From Lachnospiraceae bacterium UBA7076 (lineage in GTDB: Bacteria; Bacillota; Clostridia; Lachnospirales; Lachnospiraceae), in NCBI GenBank assembly GCA_002493625.1, contig DKZK01000016.1, positions 1-8,685 on the forward strand: 8,685 nt of DNA, given 5' to 3'. Shown piece after piece: positions 6,908 to 8,685 of this stretch. Numbering within the stretch: position 1 is the stretch's first letter; the number at the start of each line of letters is the position of its first letter. Made by a program: the position numbers and the translations under genes. Below the pieces are notes generated by a model that saw only the letters and a list, made by a program, of their open reading frames with translations, searched no databases and was not told the DNA's origin.

Positions 6908-7894
6908 ATGGATGTCATGACGTTAGCAGAGGAGGTTATTGAAGGTCGGCGCATAGGCAGGCAGGATGACCTGGACATATTTCTGGGCTGTGATTTGAAA
7001 AAGCTTTGTGAGGGGGCAGACCGCATACGTGCTTGTCTGGTTGGTGATAAGGTGGACCTTTGTTCTGTTATTAATGGGCGCAGCGGTTGTTGCCCGGAAG
7101 ATTGCAAATATTGCGCGCAGTCTGTACATAATCACACCGGTTGCGAAGTGTATGATTTCCTTCCGGAAGAAACTATTGTAGATGCTTGTAAGATGAATGA
7201 AAGAGAGGGCGTACACCGGTTTTCTATCGTAACCTCGGGGCGGGCATTGACCGGAGAAGAATTTGAGAAAGCGCTTCATGCATTTGAGACAATGCATGCC
7301 ATGTGCAAAATTGACTTATGTGCCTCCATGGGCTTTCTAACAGCAGAGCAGCTGCATCAGCTCCATGAGGTTGGCGTAACCGGTTATCACCACAATATTG
7401 AAACCTCACGGCGTTATTTTCCTCATATTTGTACAACCCATACTTATGAACAAAAGTTGGAAACCTTAAAGCTGGTAAAGGCAGAAGGTATGCGCGCCTG
7501 TTCCGGTGGTATTATTGGTATGGGAGAGACATGGGAGGACCGGCTGGATATGGCGGTCAGTCTGTCAGAGCTGTGTATTGATTCTATTCCAATCAATGCA
7601 TTGATGCCAATTTCAGGTACACCTCTGGAGCATCAGCAATCACTGGCGGAAGACGATATTTTAAGGACGATTGCCTTTTTTCGTTATATCAATCCTAAGG
7701 CGAATATCCGTCTGGCAGCAGGACGTGCGCTATTGACCAATGACGGCGAGAAGGCTTTTCAGTCAGGGGCGTCCGCTTCTATTACCGGCAATATGCTGAC
7801 TACGGCTGCCTGTGCCACAATCCGCAGCGATAAGCAAATGCTGCAGAGACTTGGTAGAGACGTAACACCGGACTATCTGAAAATTGCAAAATAA
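6908..7894 (+). CDS. bioB: Biotin synthase, radical SAM
   Basis: The protein has 328 aa, a usual BioB length. It inserts sulfur into dethiobiotin, the last step of biotin synthesis, in the cytosol. The radical SAM motif is C62-x3-C66-x2-C69 (CPEDCKYCAQS), holding the [4Fe-4S] cluster that cleaves S-adenosylmethionine. Other BioB blocks are YHHNIETS (160-167), CSGGIIGMGE (198-207), SIPINALMPISGTPL (226-240) and IRLAAGR (267-273). Of the E. coli [2Fe-2S] ligands Cys97, Cys128, Cys188 and Arg260, the last three align with Cys138, Cys198 and Arg268. The Cys97 position is Ser106 (HRFSIVTSGR). The protein has 16 cysteines. This suggests a variant auxiliary cluster, as reported for BioB of some strict anaerobes. 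AAAGGAG (6892-6898) lies 9 nt before the start. No other bio gene adjoins it. A radical SAM relative of BioB is a remote alternative. Confidence 0.93.
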   Translation: MDVMTLAEEVIEGRRIGRQDDLDIFLGCDLKKLCEGADRIRACLVGDKVDLCSVINGRSGCCPEDCKYCAQSVHNHTGCEVYDFLPEETIVDACKMNEREGVHRFSIVTSGRALTGEEFEKALHAFETMHAMCKIDLCASMGFLTAEQLHQLHEVGVTGYHHNIETSRRYFPHICTTHTYEQKLETLKLVKAEGMRACSGGIIGMGETWEDRLDMAVSLSELCIDSIPINALMPISGTPLEHQQSLAEDDILRTIAFFRYINPKANIRLAAGRALLTNDGEKAFQSGASASITGNMLTTAACATIRSDKQMLQRLGRDVTPDYLKIAK

Positions 7895-7920
7895 ATATTT
7901 GCTTATGTAATTATAAATAT

Positions 7921-7949
7921 TTGACGATATTATAAGTATAGTGTATTAT
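7921..7949 (+). promoter_or_regulatory. Promoter of the coiled-coil protein gene
   Basis: TTGACG (7921-7926), a 17-bp spacer and TATTAT (7944-7949) match a vegetative promoter well. A short inverted repeat, GTATA (7936-7940) and TATAC (7947-7951), overlaps the -10 and could be an operator. I see no terminator between bioB and this site, so some read-through is possible. Confidence 0.65.
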
Positions 7950-8011
7950 ACGAGTTATAGATGCTTACAATTAATTTATGAATTTTCGTACAAAAACAAG
8001 GAGGTGGCGGT

Positions 8012-8620
8012 ATGAAAATCGGAGAGGCAAGACAAAACTACAATGTTTTGCTTAAATCCTACAATATGAAAAAGTGGGATATTCATCAGCAGCAAATGGA
8101 TTTGCAGGAGAAGATGAAGAAGGAGCCTGAAAATGACATGTACAAGGAGCAGTCTGTTATATTACAGCTTTCTTATGATGCACTTGATGAAAAGCAGAGT
8201 GAATATCAGGCGTACATGGATAAGCTTCTGGAGCAGGAAAATGCTATAATGGATAAGATTTCCGCAGAACAGCAGGGCGAGGCAATGGAGGAATATGCTA
8301 AGGATATCGGCAAGATTATGGAGGTTGCCCGCCGTATCATGAAGGGACATAAGGTTCCTGCTCAGGACGAGAAAAAGCTTATGGAATTTGACGATAAGCT
8401 TTATCAGGCGGCTAAAAACATTGGCAATATGGTAAAGCTCAGAAAGAAAAAGGAATATGATTCTCTTTGGGATGATGAGGAAAAGAAGGAGCAGGTAGAT
8501 GCTCTGGAGGAGGCTGAAGGTACGGAAGCATTTGCAGACGGTCCGGCGGAGGTATCTGTTGAGGACACGCTGGCATCGGTTGAGGGTGCAGCTTCCGTGG
8601 ATGTGTCGGCTGATATTTAA
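8012..8620 (+). CDS. Coiled-coil protein of unknown function
   Basis: The protein has 202 aa, with no signal peptide and no membrane segment, so it is probably cytosolic. Residues 1-110 are rich in Gln, Glu, Lys and Met, with heptad-like spacing typical of a helical coiled coil (for example LQEKMKKEPEND and KQSEYQAYMDKLLEQ). A basic stretch KLRKKKEYDSLW (142-153) follows a second helical segment (about 117-140). The tail from about 154 is acidic and low in complexity, ending VDVSADI, and is probably disordered. The start is well supported: a full Shine-Dalgarno AAGGAGGT (7998-8005) ends 6 nt before the ATG. Its own promoter lies about 60 nt upstream. I do not recognise the family; the shape would fit a structural, scaffold or secretion/flagellum-associated protein, but nothing here supports one over another. 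The stop codon is followed at once by a possible insertion-sequence end. Confidence 0.8.
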   Translation: MKIGEARQNYNVLLKSYNMKKWDIHQQQMDLQEKMKKEPENDMYKEQSVILQLSYDALDEKQSEYQAYMDKLLEQENAIMDKISAEQQGEAMEEYAKDIGKIMEVARRIMKGHKVPAQDEKKLMEFDDKLYQAAKNIGNMVKLRKKKEYDSLWDDEEKKEQVDALEEAEGTEAFADGPAEVSVEDTLASVEGAASVDVSADI

Positions 8621-8685
8621 GGGGCTGTCGCACTAAGGATTTGTTTTCTTAGTAGCTATGGATTTTAAACAAAGAAAAGCGGAAG
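8621..8685. mobile_element. Possible insertion-sequence end
   Basis: Directly after the stop codon (8618-8620) the sequence reads GGGGCTGTCGCACTAAG. From memory, GGGGCTGTCGCA is similar to terminal inverted repeats of several Firmicute insertion sequences (IS1182-type ends). A 6-bp inverted repeat, ACTAAG (8632-8637) with CTTAGT (8648-8653), follows. An ATG at 8658 opens a frame that runs off the window after nine codons, with no good ribosome binding site. No transposase is visible, so the call rests on the end motif alone. Confidence 0.3.

Noticed and set aside
8658..8685. Start of a new gene at ATG 8658 (MDFKQRKAE, running off the window)
   Set aside because: Nine codons with no convincing ribosome binding site are too little to support a gene.

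Overview
The window most likely comes from an anaerobic, low-to-mid GC gut Firmicute of the Lachnospiraceae type (Roseburia, Butyrivibrio, Coprococcus, Blautia or a relative). Three things point there: strong AGGAGG-type ribosome binding sites, two clostridial-type GH94 phosphorylases, and a cysteine-rich biotin synthase. All genes I can support lie on the plus strand. The genus is inference; no marker gene is present.

Layout. Bases 1-411 are AT-rich and hold what look like two copies of a small lipoprotein gene. Only the last codons of the first copy are in the window. The second copy has a clear lipobox but is broken by a one-base frameshift. Next (418-1215) is an AT-rich gene for a P-loop nucleotide-binding, kinase-like protein of no known function. 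At about 1340 the composition shifts to the more GC-rich core: two large GH94 glycoside phosphorylase genes in tandem, 1360-4056 (898 aa, laminaribiose-phosphorylase-like architecture) and 4239-6653 (804 aa, chitobiose/cellobiose-phosphorylase-like architecture). They end at a very long hairpin terminator. Then comes a biotin synthase gene (6908-7894) with its own strong promoter. That promoter overlaps a dyad resembling a BirA biotin operator. Next is an unrecognised coiled-coil protein (8012-8620), also with its own good promoter. The last 65 bases begin, directly after its stop codon, with a sequence resembling an insertion-sequence end.

How the genes work together. The two GH94 enzymes are expected to cleave beta-linked disaccharides inside the cell with inorganic phosphate, giving a sugar 1-phosphate plus a free sugar and saving ATP. 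They belong to different subgroups, so they probably act on different disaccharides. No transporter or regulator gene is in the window. BioB catalyses the last step of biotin synthesis and appears to be a separate, biotin-controlled unit. The lipoprotein/P-loop region and the coiled-coil gene have no visible link to either pathway.

I do not see a convincing complete new system. The points most worth a second look are: a BioB lacking one canonical auxiliary-cluster cysteine; a GH94 enzyme with Gln where the phosphate-binding His normally sits; the biotin operator/promoter overlap; the frameshifted, apparently duplicated lipoprotein; and the 22-bp palindromic terminator.
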